Of a stretch of 64,000 nt of DNA, positions 17,597 to 25,724 are shown piece after piece. The stretch is from contig NZ_JAHBYG010000013.1 in assembly GCF_019636075.1 (NCBI RefSeq), forward strand, positions 16,154 to 80,153. Reading direction: 5' to 3'. The notes below the pieces were generated by a model. It saw only the letters and a list, made by a program, of their open reading frames with translations. It had not been told where the DNA came from and made no database searches. Positions within the stretch are counted from its first letter, which is position 1. Every line of letters starts with the position of its first letter. This DNA is from Ferrovibrio sp. (lineage in GTDB: Bacteria; Pseudomonadota; Alphaproteobacteria; Ferrovibrionales; Ferrovibrionaceae). The translations under genes and the position numbers were made by a program.

Positions 17597-18214
17597 TTAC
17601 CAACCGCCGCGCTTGAGCCAGCGCTCGATCATCTCGAACCTGTCGGCGCCCCAGAAGGGTTCGCCGTCCACGAACACGAATGGTGCACCGAACACGCCGC
17701 GCTGATGCACGGCCTCGTCGGTCTGCGCCCGCAAGGCATCCTTGATCGCCGGATCCTCGATTCCGGCGGCCAGCGCCGCACGATCTATGCCCAGGCCTTC
17801 CGCCACATCCAGCACCGCGTCGGGCGACGAGATATCGGTGTCGTTCACAAACAAAGCGGTATAGGCCGCCTTGGCAAACGGCACCGCCCTATTCGCGGCA
17901 CCGGCCTGATCATGCTGTTTCAGCCACAGCACCGCGCGCGCCGCCGCCTGGGTGGGGATCGGAAACCGCGTGGGCATCTTGAAGGGAATGCCGTATTCGC
18001 GGGCCGAACGCGCAAAATCACGGGTGGAATACTGGCCCTTCAACGGATAGCCGGTGAGCGGCTGGCTGCCGGTGGCTTTCAGCGCCACGCCCAGCAGCAT
18101 CGGACGCCAATCCACACTGCGGCCATGGCGGGCCGCCAGTTCGTCGATCCGCATCGCGCCGATATAGGCATAGGGGGAAGAGAAATCGAAATAGAATTCC
18201 AACGGTGCCGTCAT
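17597..18214 (-). CDS. DsbA-family 2-hydroxychromene-2-carboxylate isomerase-like protein
   Basis: 205 aa from the ATG at 18214 behind AGGAGGAAATC. The kappa-class GST/HCCA isomerase fold is indicated by EFYFDFSSPYAYIGA (Ser in place of the DsbA Cys pair), WRPMLLGVALKATG, and the C-terminal GVFGAPFVFVDGEPFWGADRFEMIERWL. Characterised members act on aromatic ring-cleavage products with glutathione, but most relatives are uncharacterised. The neighbouring exporter gives no pathway clue. Confidence 0.88.
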   Translation of the reverse strand: MTAPLEFYFDFSSPYAYIGAMRIDELAARHGRSVDWRPMLLGVALKATGSQPLTGYPLKGQYSTRDFARSAREYGIPFKMPTRFPIPTQAAARAVLWLKQHDQAGAANRAVPFAKAAYTALFVNDTDISSPDAVLDVAEGLGIDRAALAAGIEDPAIKDALRAQTDEAVHQRGVFGAPFVFVDGEPFWGADRFEMIERWLKRGGW

Positions 18215-18242
18215 GATTTCCTCCTGGTTTATGTTTTTCTGA

Positions 18243-20018
18243 TCACGCCTTGAAGCCGAAGGCGCGGCGCATCCGGCGCAGCAGCGGATGCTCTTCCGGC
18301 TCCAGCTCCAGGCCCACCATCGCGATGCGATCATGCTTGATCTCGCGCACCACCAGCTCCACCGGCCCCACCCGCACGCGGTCGCCTACCACGGCGCCGC
18401 GGCGCAATCGCTTGCGGATATAGGCTCCGGCCGGATCGGCACGGAATTTCTCCTCCACCGGAAAGCCATACATCTCGCCCAACACACCCACCGGGGTATC
18501 GCCCTGCACGGCGAATTCGCCGAACACCTCCTCGCCGGTGCTGCGGCCCTTGCGCTGCTTTTCCTGGTTGGTGAACAGCCGGTCCAGCGAATAGAGCTGC
18601 TCGGGCGGCGCCAGCACCAGCAGGTAATCGGAAGGCTGCAGGCTTTCCAGCTTGGCGCGATCCATCACCGTGCCCTCGCGGATCACCGCGATGATGCGGC
18701 AGCGTCGCGGCATGGGCAATTCGGCATAAACATAGCCCAGGGCAGGTGCGCCGGGCTGCACCTGATAGCTGGCGATATCGCGGTCTGCGGTGTTGCCCAG
18801 ATCGATCTCGGCACGGCTGGCGGAATCTTTCTGCGGCGGCAATTCCAGGCCGAATAGCCGCGCCGCCAGGCCGATGGTCCAGCCTTGCAGGGTGAGCGAC
18901 AACAACACGCAGAAGAATGCCACCGATACATAGATACTGGCATGCTGCAAACCGGCCAGAACCGGAATCGTGGCCAGAAAAATCGGCACTGCCCCGCGCA
19001 AACCCACCCACGAGATGAAGCCGATTTCCGCCCAGCTATAGCGGAACGGTAGCAAGCAGAGCGTGACCGCCACCGGCCGGGCCAGCACGATCAGCACGGC
19101 GGCAATCAACAGGCCGGGCAATATGTCTGGCTCCAACTGGCTCGGCGTCATCAGCAGGCCGAGCAGCAGAAACATCACGATCTGGCCCAGCCAGCTCAGC
19201 CCATCGTAGAAACGCAGGATCACCTGGGCGCCGCGATGGCGTCGGTTACCCAGCATCAGGCCCGCCACATACACCGCCACATAACCCGAGGCATGGGCGA
19301 AATGCGCGCCCGAGAAGATCAGCAAGGTGGCTGCCATCGCCACGATGGGATAAAGCCCGCCGGCCACCTGCACGCGGTTGAACAACAACACCAGCAGCAG
19401 ACCGCCGGCCACGCCGATGGCCACGCCGCCCAGCATCTGAACCAGGAAATTCAACAGCAGAAGCCAGCTATCCGGCGGCTGGCCCAGGCGCAGCAATTCC
19501 ACGCAGACCAGGGTAAGGAAGATCGCCATCGGATCGTTGATGCCGGATTCCACTTCCAGCGTGCCGGTGACGCGCTTTTGCAGCGCCATGCCCTTCACGT
19601 TGAGCAGGAAGAACACCGCCGCCGCGTCGGTAGAGCCCACGATCGCGCCGATCAGGAAGGATTGCAGCAGGCCGAAGCCGAGGATGTAATGCCCCACCGC
19701 GCCCACGATGCCTGCGGTGGCCAGCACGCCGACGGTGGACAGCACAAGCGAGGGTCCGGCCACCAGGCGCACGATGCTCATCTTGGTGCGCAGGCCGCCA
19801 TCGAACAGGATGATCGCCAGCGCCGCCGAGCCGACGGTATAGGTGAGCTGATAGTCGCTGAATTCTATGCCGCCGGGGCCATCCACCCCGGCCAGCATGC
19901 CAAGGCCCAGAAAGACCAGCAGGAAAGGCACGCCGAAGCGGCTGGAAGCAGAACCGGCAAGAATGCTGATCAGAACCAACAGTGAAGCAACAAACAAAAT
20001 CTCGTTGGCCTGACCCAA
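18243..20018 (-). CDS. K+/H+ antiporter, CPA1 type with TrkA-C domain (NhaP2/CvrA-like)
   Basis: 591 aa. About 13 transmembrane helices contain antiporter signatures: LVFLGLGMLAGVDGPGGI, IILFDGGLRT, GAIVGSTDAAAVFFLL, and ESGINDPMAIFL with the paired acidic residues that carry cation and proton. A cytoplasmic TrkA_C/RCK_C domain (residues about 400-485) and a CorC/HlyC-like C-terminal domain follow. The best start is TTG, 8 bases after GAGG; no ATG fits the N-terminus. It exports K+ in exchange for H+ and may be gated by nucleotides. Confidence 0.92.
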   Translation of the reverse strand: MGQANEILFVASLLVLISILAGSASSRFGVPFLLVFLGLGMLAGVDGPGGIEFSDYQLTYTVGSAALAIILFDGGLRTKMSIVRLVAGPSLVLSTVGVLATAGIVGAVGHYILGFGLLQSFLIGAIVGSTDAAAVFFLLNVKGMALQKRVTGTLEVESGINDPMAIFLTLVCVELLRLGQPPDSWLLLLNFLVQMLGGVAIGVAGGLLLVLLFNRVQVAGGLYPIVAMAATLLIFSGAHFAHASGYVAVYVAGLMLGNRRHRGAQVILRFYDGLSWLGQIVMFLLLGLLMTPSQLEPDILPGLLIAAVLIVLARPVAVTLCLLPFRYSWAEIGFISWVGLRGAVPIFLATIPVLAGLQHASIYVSVAFFCVLLSLTLQGWTIGLAARLFGLELPPQKDSASRAEIDLGNTADRDIASYQVQPGAPALGYVYAELPMPRRCRIIAVIREGTVMDRAKLESLQPSDYLLVLAPPEQLYSLDRLFTNQEKQRKGRSTGEEVFGEFAVQGDTPVGVLGEMYGFPVEEKFRADPAGAYIRKRLRRGAVVGDRVRVGPVELVVREIKHDRIAMVGLELEPEEHPLLRRMRRAFGFKA

Positions 20019-20090
20019 AATACCCGCCTCGCTATGGCAACACCAAGATGTGGTCCAGCATCCGGTGGCGGTTACTTATCCCGCAGCTTT

Positions 20091-21224
20091 TTATCCTGCT
20101 GCAAGGGAACGGCTGATCACCAGGCGCTGCACGTCGCTGGTGCCTTCATAGATCTGGCACACGCGTACGTCGCGGTAGATGCGTTCAACCGGGAAGTCGG
20201 CCAGGTAGCCGTAGCCGCCGTGAATCTGGATCGCATCAGAGCATACCTGTTCCGCCATTTCAGACGCAAACAATTTGGCCATGCTGGCTTCTTTCAGGCA
20301 GGGCTGGCCGGCATCCTTCAACCGGGCGGCGTTATGCACCATCAGCCGCGCCGCCTCGATGCGGGTAGCCATGTCGGCCAGCCGGAAGCCCACCGCCTGG
20401 TGGTTGATGATGGCGGTTCCGAAGGCCTGGCGCTCACCGGCATAGGCAAGTGCCGCCTCGAAGGCAGCCCGGGCCATGCCTACGGATTGGGCAGCGATGC
20501 CGATCCGGCCGGATTCCAGGTTGGCCAGGGCGATGCGATAGCCCTCGCCCTGGGCCCCCAACAGGGCCTCGTCGCCCACCGTGAGGCCCTCCAGCACGAT
20601 CTGGCAGGTATCCGAGCATTTCTGCCCCAGCTTGCGCTCCACGCTGGCCACCTTGTAGCCGGGGGTATCGGTGCGCACCAGGAAACAGGATATGCCGCGC
20701 TTGCCCTGCTCAGGATCGGTCACGGCAAAGATCAGCGCCGCCTTGGCAATGCCGCCCGAGGTGATGAACTGCTTCACGCCGTCGATCACCCATTTGCCAT
20801 CCACGCGGCGGGCGCGGGTTTTCAGCGCGGCGGCATCCGAGCCGGCCTGCGGCTCGGTGAGGCAGAAGGCACCGATCCATTCGCCGCGCGCCAGCGGCTT
20901 GAGAAAGGCTTCCTTCTGGGCCTCGTTGCCATAGCGCAGGATCGCCGCGCATACCGGGCTGTTATTCACAGACATGATCGTGCTGACCGCGCCATCGGCC
21001 GCGGCGATTTCTTCCAGCGCCAGCACATAGGACAGGAAATCCGCCCCCGCGCCACCCCATTCCTCGGGCACGCCCATGCCGAGCAGGCCAAGCCCACCCA
21101 TTTCATGCAGCAGGTCCAGCGGCGGCTCGCCCACCCGGTCGCGTTCGGCGGCACCAGGCGCCAGCCGCTCGCGGGCGAAATCGCGGGCCATGTCGCGGAT
21201 CATGCTCTGGTCCTGGCTCAGCAT
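20091..21224 (-). CDS. Acyl-CoA dehydrogenase
   Basis: 377 aa flavoprotein of the usual length. Visible motifs: GAFCLTEPQAGSDAAAL (FAD binding), KQFITSGGIA, the AFGTAIINHQAVGFRLADMATRIEAAR segment, and near the C-terminus CSDAIQIHGGYGYLADFPVERIYRDVRVCQIYEGTSDVQRLVISR with the catalytic Glu in the YEGTS motif. It oxidises acyl-CoA to enoyl-CoA and passes electrons to ETF. With an AGGAGA ribosome site it follows RidA by 14 bases in the catabolic row. Confidence 0.94.
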   Translation of the reverse strand: MLSQDQSMIRDMARDFARERLAPGAAERDRVGEPPLDLLHEMGGLGLLGMGVPEEWGGAGADFLSYVLALEEIAAADGAVSTIMSVNNSPVCAAILRYGNEAQKEAFLKPLARGEWIGAFCLTEPQAGSDAAALKTRARRVDGKWVIDGVKQFITSGGIAKAALIFAVTDPEQGKRGISCFLVRTDTPGYKVASVERKLGQKCSDTCQIVLEGLTVGDEALLGAQGEGYRIALANLESGRIGIAAQSVGMARAAFEAALAYAGERQAFGTAIINHQAVGFRLADMATRIEAARLMVHNAARLKDAGQPCLKEASMAKLFASEMAEQVCSDAIQIHGGYGYLADFPVERIYRDVRVCQIYEGTSDVQRLVISRSLAAG

Positions 21225-21238
21225 CGGCTGTCTCCTGC

Positions 21239-21655
21239 CTATTCGGTGGATTGCTGCACGCTCGGCACGCTCTCGCCGCGCGGCAACCGCGCCGTCACCT
21301 CGATTTCAATCTTCATGCGCGGATCGATCAGGCCGATGATCAGTGCGGTGGCAGCCGGCAAGGCCTTGGCGAAATGCCGGCCGCAGATCGGCGCGATACG
21401 CTCGAAATCCGCCGCATCGGTGAGGTAGTAATGCACCCGCACCACATCATCCAGGCTGCAGCCGGCCTCGCCCAGCGCCTTGGCGAGATTGCGGAAAATC
21501 TGCTCGGTCTGCGCCACCACGTCATCCTTGATGGTCATGGTGGCGTAATCGAAACCGGTGGTGCCGGATACGAAGACATAGTCGCCATCCACCACGGCGC
21601 GCGAATAACCCATCACTTTTTCAAATGTGGAGCCCGAGGAGATATGCCGCACCAT
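21239..21655 (-). CDS. RidA/YjgF-family protein within acyl-CoA dehydrogenase operon
   Basis: 138 aa trimeric chorismate-mutase-like fold: SRAVVDGDYVFVSGTTGFD, VVAQTEQIFRNLAKALGEAGCSLDDVVRVHYYLTDAADFE, and the closing IDPRMKIEIEVTARLP. In archetypal RidA an Arg in the C-terminal strand handles imine/enamine hydrolysis; the Arg in DPRMKIEIEV sits slightly differently, so enzymatic activity is uncertain. It begins 2 bases from the isovaleryl-CoA dehydrogenase stop, so cotranscription is nearly certain. Confidence 0.9.
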   Translation of the reverse strand: MVRHISSGSTFEKVMGYSRAVVDGDYVFVSGTTGFDYATMTIKDDVVAQTEQIFRNLAKALGEAGCSLDDVVRVHYYLTDAADFERIAPICGRHFAKALPAATALIIGLIDPRMKIEIEVTARLPRGESVPSVQQSTE

Positions 21656-21657
21656 GC

Positions 21658-22830
21658 TTATTTGCTTTCCTCGAACAATTCGCGGCCGATCAGCATGCGC
21701 CGGATTTCCGACGTGCCGGCGCCGATCTCGTACAGCTTGGCATCGCGCAACAGGCGGCCGGTGGGATTGTCGTTGATATAGCCGTTGCCGCCCAGGATCT
21801 GGATCGCATCCAGTGCCAGCTTGGTGGCCTTCTCGGCCGAGAACAGGATCGCGCCAGCGGCATCCTTGCGGGTGGTGCGCCCTTTGTCGCAGGCTTTCGC
21901 CACGGCATAAACATAGGCGCGCGCCGCATTCATCTCGGTATACATGTCGGCGATCTTGCCCTGAATGAGCTGAAACGTACCGATCGGCTGGCCGAATTGC
22001 TGGCGCTCATGCACATAGGGAATCACGATATCCATCGCCGCCTGCATGATGCCCAGCGGGCCGCCGGAAAGCACCGCGCGCTCGTAATCCAGGCCGCTCA
22101 TCAGCACGTTCACGCCGCGCCCCACCTGGCCCAGCACATTCTCCTCCGGCACTTCGCAATCCTGGAACACCAGTTCGCCGGTTTCCGAACCGCGCATGCC
22201 TAACTTGTCCAGCTTCTGCGCAATGGAAAACCCCTTGAAGCCCTTTTCGATCAGAAACGCCGTGATGCCGCGCGGGCCGGCGGCCGGGTCGGTCTTGGCA
22301 TAAACCACCAGCACATCGGCCGAGGGGCCGTTGGTGATCCACATCTTGCTGCCGTTCAGGATATAGCGGTCGCCCTTCTTGTCGGCGCGCAGGCGCATCG
22401 ACACGACATCCGATCCGGCATTGGGTTCGCTCATCGCCAGGGCGCCCAGATGTTCGCCGGAAATCAGCTTGGGCAGATAGCGTTTCTTCTGCGCGTCGTT
22501 GCCGTTGCGGTTGATCTGATTGACGCAGAGATTGGAATGCGCGCCATAGGACAGGCCCACGGAAGCCGAGCCGCGGCTTACTTCCTCCATCGCCACCACA
22601 TGCTCCAGATAGCCCAGGCCGGCGCCGCCATATTCCTCGGCCGCCGTGATGCCATGCAGGCCGAGATCGCCGAACTTGGTCCACAGATCGCGGGGGAATT
22701 CATCCTTGCGGTCGATCTCGTCGGCACGCGGCGCCAGTTCGGCATCCACGAAACCGCGCACGCTCTGGCGCAGCATGTCGGCGGTTTCGCCGAGATCGAA
22801 ATCCAGCGTCGGATAGGTGTTGCTGATCAT
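21658..22830 (-). CDS. Isovaleryl-CoA dehydrogenase
   Basis: 390 aa. It oxidises isovaleryl-CoA to 3-methylcrotonyl-CoA in leucine catabolism. Subfamily-like segments include [70 protein letters not shown] and [47 protein letters not shown]. The [10 protein letters not shown] region near residue 100 is characteristic of IVD among acyl-CoA dehydrogenases. GAGGAGAC precedes the ATG. Methylcrotonyl-CoA carboxylase genes are not in the window, so the exact substrate stays inferred. Confidence 0.9.
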   Translation of the reverse strand: MISNTYPTLDFDLGETADMLRQSVRGFVDAELAPRADEIDRKDEFPRDLWTKFGDLGLHGITAAEEYGGAGLGYLEHVVAMEEVSRGSASVGLSYGAHSNLCVNQINRNGNDAQKKRYLPKLISGEHLGALAMSEPNAGSDVVSMRLRADKKGDRYILNGSKMWITNGPSADVLVVYAKTDPAAGPRGITAFLIEKGFKGFSIAQKLDKLGMRGSETGELVFQDCEVPEENVLGQVGRGVNVLMSGLDYERAVLSGGPLGIMQAAMDIVIPYVHERQQFGQPIGTFQLIQGKIADMYTEMNAARAYVYAVAKACDKGRTTRKDAAGAILFSAEKATKLALDAIQILGGNGYINDNPTGRLLRDAKLYEIGAGTSEIRRMLIGRELFEESK

Positions 22831-22889
22831 TATGGCGTCTCCTCGTACTTTTGTTCAGTGTAGCGGAAAGGCTGGTTCGGCAGCCAGTG

Positions 22890-23369
22890 TCAGCGGCCCG
22901 TATCCGGCCGCCCCTGAATGCAGATCAGGGTGGCGATGCCGGTGGCGCAATGCACCTCGCGGCCAGCCTTGATGCCGATCACATCCATGGCCACCACGGT
23001 GAGCGTGCGGCCCGAGCGCGTTACCTGGCCACGGGCGCGCAATTCATCCACATCGGCCGGCGCCATCAAGTTCAGCTTGTATTCCACCGTCAACACCGTG
23101 CTGTCGGCAGGAAACAGGCTATAGGCGGCATAGCCGGCGGCGCTGTCGGCGATCATGCCCAGCACGCCGCCATGCACGAAACCATGCTGCTGGGTCACCT
23201 CGAGGCGATGCGGCAGCCGCACCTCGCAAAAGCCGGGCCGCAGGGCGGCGATGCTGGCGCCGATCAGGTGCATGGCCGGCTGGCGGCTGAAGCTGTCGCG
23301 GCAGCGGGCTTCGAAACCGGGGTCCGGCGCGGTGAAGCTGGCTGGGGCCGCTTGCTCTGGGCTGGCCAT
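22890..23369 (-). CDS. PaaI-family hotdog thioesterase
   Basis: 159 aa from the ATG at 23369 behind AGGAGGAAACC. The hotdog fold of the PaaI type is shown by HGGVLGMIADSAAGYAAYS (catalytic Asp region), TVLTVEYKLNLMAPAD and RTLTVVAMDVIGIKAGREVHCATGIATLI. It would hydrolyse acyl- or phenylacetyl-CoA type thioesters. It is first in the row thioesterase-IVD-RidA-ACAD, 59 bases before IVD, so it may clear dead-end CoA esters of that pathway. Confidence 0.88.
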   Translation of the reverse strand: MASPEQAAPASFTAPDPGFEARCRDSFSRQPAMHLIGASIAALRPGFCEVRLPHRLEVTQQHGFVHGGVLGMIADSAAGYAAYSLFPADSTVLTVEYKLNLMAPADVDELRARGQVTRSGRTLTVVAMDVIGIKAGREVHCATGIATLICIQGRPDTGR

Positions 23370-23502
23370 GGTTTCCTCCTGCAATGCTCCCCTTCCTTCA
23401 AACCGGACGGGATTCGACTGGCGGAAAACCTAGCCAAACCGCAGCAATAGATGAAATCAATTCTTTCAATCCCAGGTATTGCATATTTCTATCAGCAGCC
23501 AT

Positions 23503-23527
23503 GCAACCAAATGCCCGCCGAGGCGTT
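23503..23527 (+). promoter_or_regulatory. EcfG-like promoter, one mismatch
   Basis: GCAAC at 23503-23507 and CGTT at 23524-23527 are separated by 16 bases, one base away from the EcfG (sigma-T/RpoE2) consensus GGAAC-N16/17-CGTT. It lies about 35 bases before the 93-aa stress-island gene. The three exact matches within 2 kb support the reading. Confidence 0.5.
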
Positions 23528-23563
23528 TTAGATGGAGCTAAAGCCATCTCAGGAGGTTGCATC

Positions 23564-23845
23564 ATGCCCAATGCATTTGAACGTGCCCTGCAGGATACCG
23601 AACGGCACTTCGCCAGCCCGAACGATATCCTCGACAATCACGAATTCAGCCGCGAGCAGAAGATCAAGCTGCTGAAGAACTGGGATTACACCCTGCGGCT
23701 CAAACTGGTTGCCTCGGAAGAGAGCATGACCGGCCCGGAACCCGAAGGCAGCACAAGCGAAAAGCTGCGGCGGGTCGGCAACGCGCTGGAGCAGTTGGGT
23801 TATAGCGACGACCAACCCGATGGCCCCAGCAAGACCGGTGCATAA
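23564..23845 (+). CDS. Conserved small hypothetical protein of the stress island
   Basis: 93 aa starting MPNAFERAL, with AGGAGG 7 bases upstream. The central part FASPNDILDNHEFSREQKIKLLKNWDYTLRL resembles a pattern I associate with short alphaproteobacterial proteins (SPxxxL-x(n)-xQKIxxLxxWxYD), of unknown function. The C-terminal third is hydrophilic. An EcfG-like promoter precedes it and DUF3309 follows 81 bases on, so a role in general stress adaptation is inferred from context. Confidence 0.75.
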   Translation: MPNAFERALQDTERHFASPNDILDNHEFSREQKIKLLKNWDYTLRLKLVASEESMTGPEPEGSTSEKLRRVGNALEQLGYSDDQPDGPSKTGA

Positions 23846-23861
23846 TTTTCGTCGGAAGGCT

Positions 23862-23887
23862 GGAACTTTTGCCGCCACTGCGGCGTT
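23862..23887 (+). promoter_or_regulatory. EcfG-type promoter of the DUF3309 gene
   Basis: GGAAC at 23862-23866 and CGTT at 23884-23887, spacing 17, matches the alphaproteobacterial general-stress sigma consensus exactly. It lies 39 bases before the DUF3309 ATG. The -35 element begins 17 bases after the stop of the preceding gene. Confidence 0.8.
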
Positions 23888-23926
23888 TCATCGATACCTC
23901 AACAAAAAAGAAAAGGCAGCCAAATC

Positions 23927-24082
23927 ATGTTGTCTACCATTCTTCTCGTCATTCTGATCCTGATGTTGCTCGGCGCCTTGCCGGCTTGGCCCTATAGCCG
24001 CAATTGGGGCTATGGCCCCAGCGGCATATTCACCGTCGTGGTGATCGTTCTGCTGATCCTGCTACTCACCGGACGCATATAG
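23927..24082 (+). CDS. DUF3309 small membrane protein
   Basis: 51 aa. Two hydrophobic helices flank the family core LLGALPAWPYSRNWGYGPSG, which is the defining DUF3309 motif; the ends are STILLVILILML and IFTVVVIVLLILLLTGRI. DUF3309 proteins are tiny inner-membrane proteins common in proteobacteria and often stress-induced; no biochemical role is known. Preceded by an exact EcfG promoter and followed by a strong terminator. Confidence 0.92.
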   Translation: MLSTILLVILILMLLGALPAWPYSRNWGYGPSGIFTVVVIVLLILLLTGRI

Positions 24083-24101
24083 CGTCCGTGCCATCGCCCA
24101 C

Positions 24102-24138
24102 AAAAAACCCCGCCGGCAAAACCGGCGGGGTTTCTTTT
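24102..24138. terminator. Rho-independent terminator, bidirectional
   Basis: CCCCGCCGG (24108-24116) pairs with CCGGCGGGG (24122-24130) around the loop CAAAA; TTTCTTTT follows on the plus strand and an A6 run precedes, giving a U-tract on the minus strand as well. It ends both the DUF3309 transcript and the converging Gln-rich gene. Confidence 0.92.
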
Positions 24139-24152
24139 CGCAGCCAGGTTGT

Positions 24153-24344
24153 TTAACCGCGCTGCGGATGCGGCGTTTGCGGAGCCTTCTGTTTGTCCTG
24201 CTTCTGGCTCGGATCCTGATACAGGTTGCCCAGGCCGCGATCATGGCCCTGCTGCTGGGGCTTGTGCTGCGCCTGATCCTGCTGCTTCTGCGGCACCTGC
24301 GGTTTGGGCGATTGCGGCTTCGGATTCTGCTGATGGGTGCTCAT
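24153..24344 (-). CDS. Short Gln/Pro/Lys-rich disordered protein
   Basis: 63 aa from an ATG with a strong TTAGGAGGACAGC ribosome site. The sequence is almost wholly hydrophilic (KPQSPKPQVPQKQQDQAQHKPQQQ, shown by composition as Gln, Pro, Lys, His) with one possible ordered spot, GLGNLYQDPSQ. I do not recognise a family. An EcfG-type promoter about 100 bases upstream, the good ribosome site and the terminator downstream argue it is a real stress-induced gene rather than a chance frame. Confidence 0.7.
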   Translation of the reverse strand: MSTHQQNPKPQSPKPQVPQKQQDQAQHKPQQQGHDRGLGNLYQDPSQKQDKQKAPQTPHPQRG

Positions 24345-24357
24345 GCTGTCCTCCTAA

Positions 24358-24388
24358 AATTATAATGCGGCTACAATTATAATGCGGC
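24358..24388. repeat. Two 14-bp direct repeats in the leader of the Gln-rich gene
   Basis: AATTATAATGCGGC occurs at 24358-24371 and again at 24375-24388, a 17-base period. The repeats are AT-rich in a GC-rich region and lie between the EcfG promoter and the ribosome site of the 63-aa gene. ATTATAAT is palindromic and could be a regulator site or a second -10 element. Confidence 0.75.
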
Positions 24389-24446
24389 CCTCCGGCCACG
24401 GGTTTGCGTGGTCACGGGTTTACGTTGTCAGCGACCACGGAAGCAA

Positions 24447-24471
24447 AACGCGCCAACCGGCCCATGGTTCC
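24447..24471 (-). promoter_or_regulatory. EcfG-type promoter of the Gln-rich gene
   Basis: On the minus strand GGAAC (24471-24467) and CGTT (24450-24447) are separated by exactly 16 bases, a perfect EcfG-type match. It lies between the sigma factor stop codon and the Gln-rich gene, giving a leader of roughly 95 bases that contains the two direct repeats. Confidence 0.8.
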
Positions 24472-24492
24472 CTGCATGCGATTAAAGCGGCG

Positions 24493-25044
24493 TCATTCCA
24501 CCGCCATCGCTTCCTGCAGCCGGCCGCGCGCGCGGTTTACCCGGCTTTTCATGGTGCCAAGCGCACAGCCGCTGATCTCGGCGGCCTGCTCGTAAGACAA
24601 GCCCGACAACACCACCAGGCGCAAAGCCTGATTCTGATTCTTGGGCAGGCTGCGCAGCACTGCGCCCAATTCATGCATCTCCACGATGCCTTCCTGGGAT
24701 GGCCGCACCGCAAGCTGCGCGATGCTGTCGTCATCGCCATACAGCACTTCGCGGCGATGCTTGCGCTGATTGGAGCAGAATGTGTTGCGCATGATGGTGA
24801 ACAACCAGGCCGACATGTTGCTGCCCACCGTGAAGCGGTCGAAATTGCTCAGCGCCTTCACCATGGTGTCTTGCACTAGGTCGTCGGCATTGGCGCTGTT
24901 GCGCGTGAGGCTGTGGGCAAAGGCCCGCAGCGGACGCAGGAATTTCAGCATTTCCTGCTCCAGCCTGTTTCGCTCCAGGATGGAAGTATGCTGGGGCGAA
25001 ACATCCGCAGAAGCAGTATTAAAACAGATTCCGTTCCATTCCAT
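24493..25044 (-). CDS. EcfG-like (ECF15) RNA polymerase sigma factor
   Basis: 183 aa. Region 2 is visible as LRAFAHSLTRNSANADDLVQDTMVKALSNFDRF and SNMSAWLFTIMRNTFCSNQRKHRREV; region 4 as LRSLPKNQNQALRLVVLSGLSYEQAAEISGCALGTMKSRVNRARGRL. Both match the alphaproteobacterial general-stress factor EcfG closely. The first 25 residues are an unusual extension. AGGAG lies 7 bases before the ATG. No nepR or phyR is adjacent, so this may be a paralogue released by a distant NepR. Three exact EcfG-type promoters surround it, but none was found in front of its own gene. Confidence 0.9.
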   Translation of the reverse strand: MEWNGICFNTASADVSPQHTSILERNRLEQEMLKFLRPLRAFAHSLTRNSANADDLVQDTMVKALSNFDRFTVGSNMSAWLFTIMRNTFCSNQRKHRREVLYGDDDSIAQLAVRPSQEGIVEMHELGAVLRSLPKNQNQALRLVVLSGLSYEQAAEISGCALGTMKSRVNRARGRLQEAMAVE

Positions 25045-25224
25045 AACAATACTCCTATTAAATAACGGCGGAGAAACCGCGCCGATTACAATTATTCAAG
25101 GGCACCCAAATCATTGGGTTTCTATTGATTTATGAGTTTGAGGGGAATTCGGGCGATTATTGGGCCGGGACAAGGTTTTTACTTGTTCTAGCGCAGCGGT
25201 ATTATGATCCGCCTCTACGCTTAT

Positions 25225-25249
25225 GGAACTTTTTGTATCATTTGGCGTT
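25225..25249 (+). promoter_or_regulatory. EcfG-type promoter of the BON lipoprotein
   Basis: GGAAC at 25225-25229 and CGTT at 25246-25249, spacing 16, is an exact match to the general-stress consensus. The lipoprotein ATG is 63 bases downstream. The 267-base interval from 25045 to 25311 contains no gene. Confidence 0.8.
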
Positions 25250-25311
25250 TGCAGTTCACCGGCAGATTTCTGCCGACCTGCAACACCAAACGATCCTGAA
25301 AGGACAAAGCC

Positions 25312-25635
25312 ATGACCCCCGCCAAGCCGTTTCGCATGCTGCTCGCCGCCCTTGCCCTTACGGCTGCCACCGCCACTCTGGCCGCATGCTCCTCAGCGCC
25401 GAGCCGTGAATCGACCGGCGAATTCGTCGATTCCTCGGTCATCACCACCAAGGTGAAAACCGCCCTGCTCAACGAGCCCGGCCTGAAGTCGATGCAGATC
25501 AGCGTCGAAACCTTCAAGGACATGGTGCAACTCAGCGGCTTCGTCGACAGCAGCGCCGCCAAAGCCAAAGCCGGCCAGCTCGCTGCCTCGGTGGAAGGCG
25601 TGCGCTCGGTGAAAAACGACCTTGTGGTAAAATAG
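25312..25635 (+). CDS. BON-domain lipoprotein
   Basis: 107 aa. A lipoprotein signal peptide ends in the lipobox LAAC (MTPAKPFRMLLAALALTAATATLAAC), followed by a BON domain: VITTKVKTALLNEPGLKSMQISVETFKDMVQLSGFVDSSAAKAKAGQLAASVEGVRSVKNDLVVK. BON proteins such as OsmY/DolP bind phospholipid and support envelope integrity under osmotic or membrane stress. The exact EcfG promoter fits that role. Residues after the Cys (SSAPSRES) favour outer-membrane sorting. Confidence 0.93.
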   Translation: MTPAKPFRMLLAALALTAATATLAACSSAPSRESTGEFVDSSVITTKVKTALLNEPGLKSMQISVETFKDMVQLSGFVDSSAAKAKAGQLAASVEGVRSVKNDLVVK

Positions 25636-25724
25636 CAATCGTCTATCTGTCAGCGAGCCAGCCATAGCGGCTTGCTATTTTCGATCCTGGCCGGAATAGT
25701 CGGCCAGGATCGAGAAGGCGGCCG

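Noticed and set aside
23384..23563. N-terminal extension of the 93-aa stress gene upstream of 23564
   Set aside because: The extended frame covers the EcfG-like promoter and lacks a ribosome site; AGGAGG precedes 23564.
24108..24130. Possible CRISPR-like or mobile repeat shared with 46975-46996
   Set aside because: Both are GC-rich terminator hairpins with the same stem and different loops, each directly downstream of genes and followed by T-runs.
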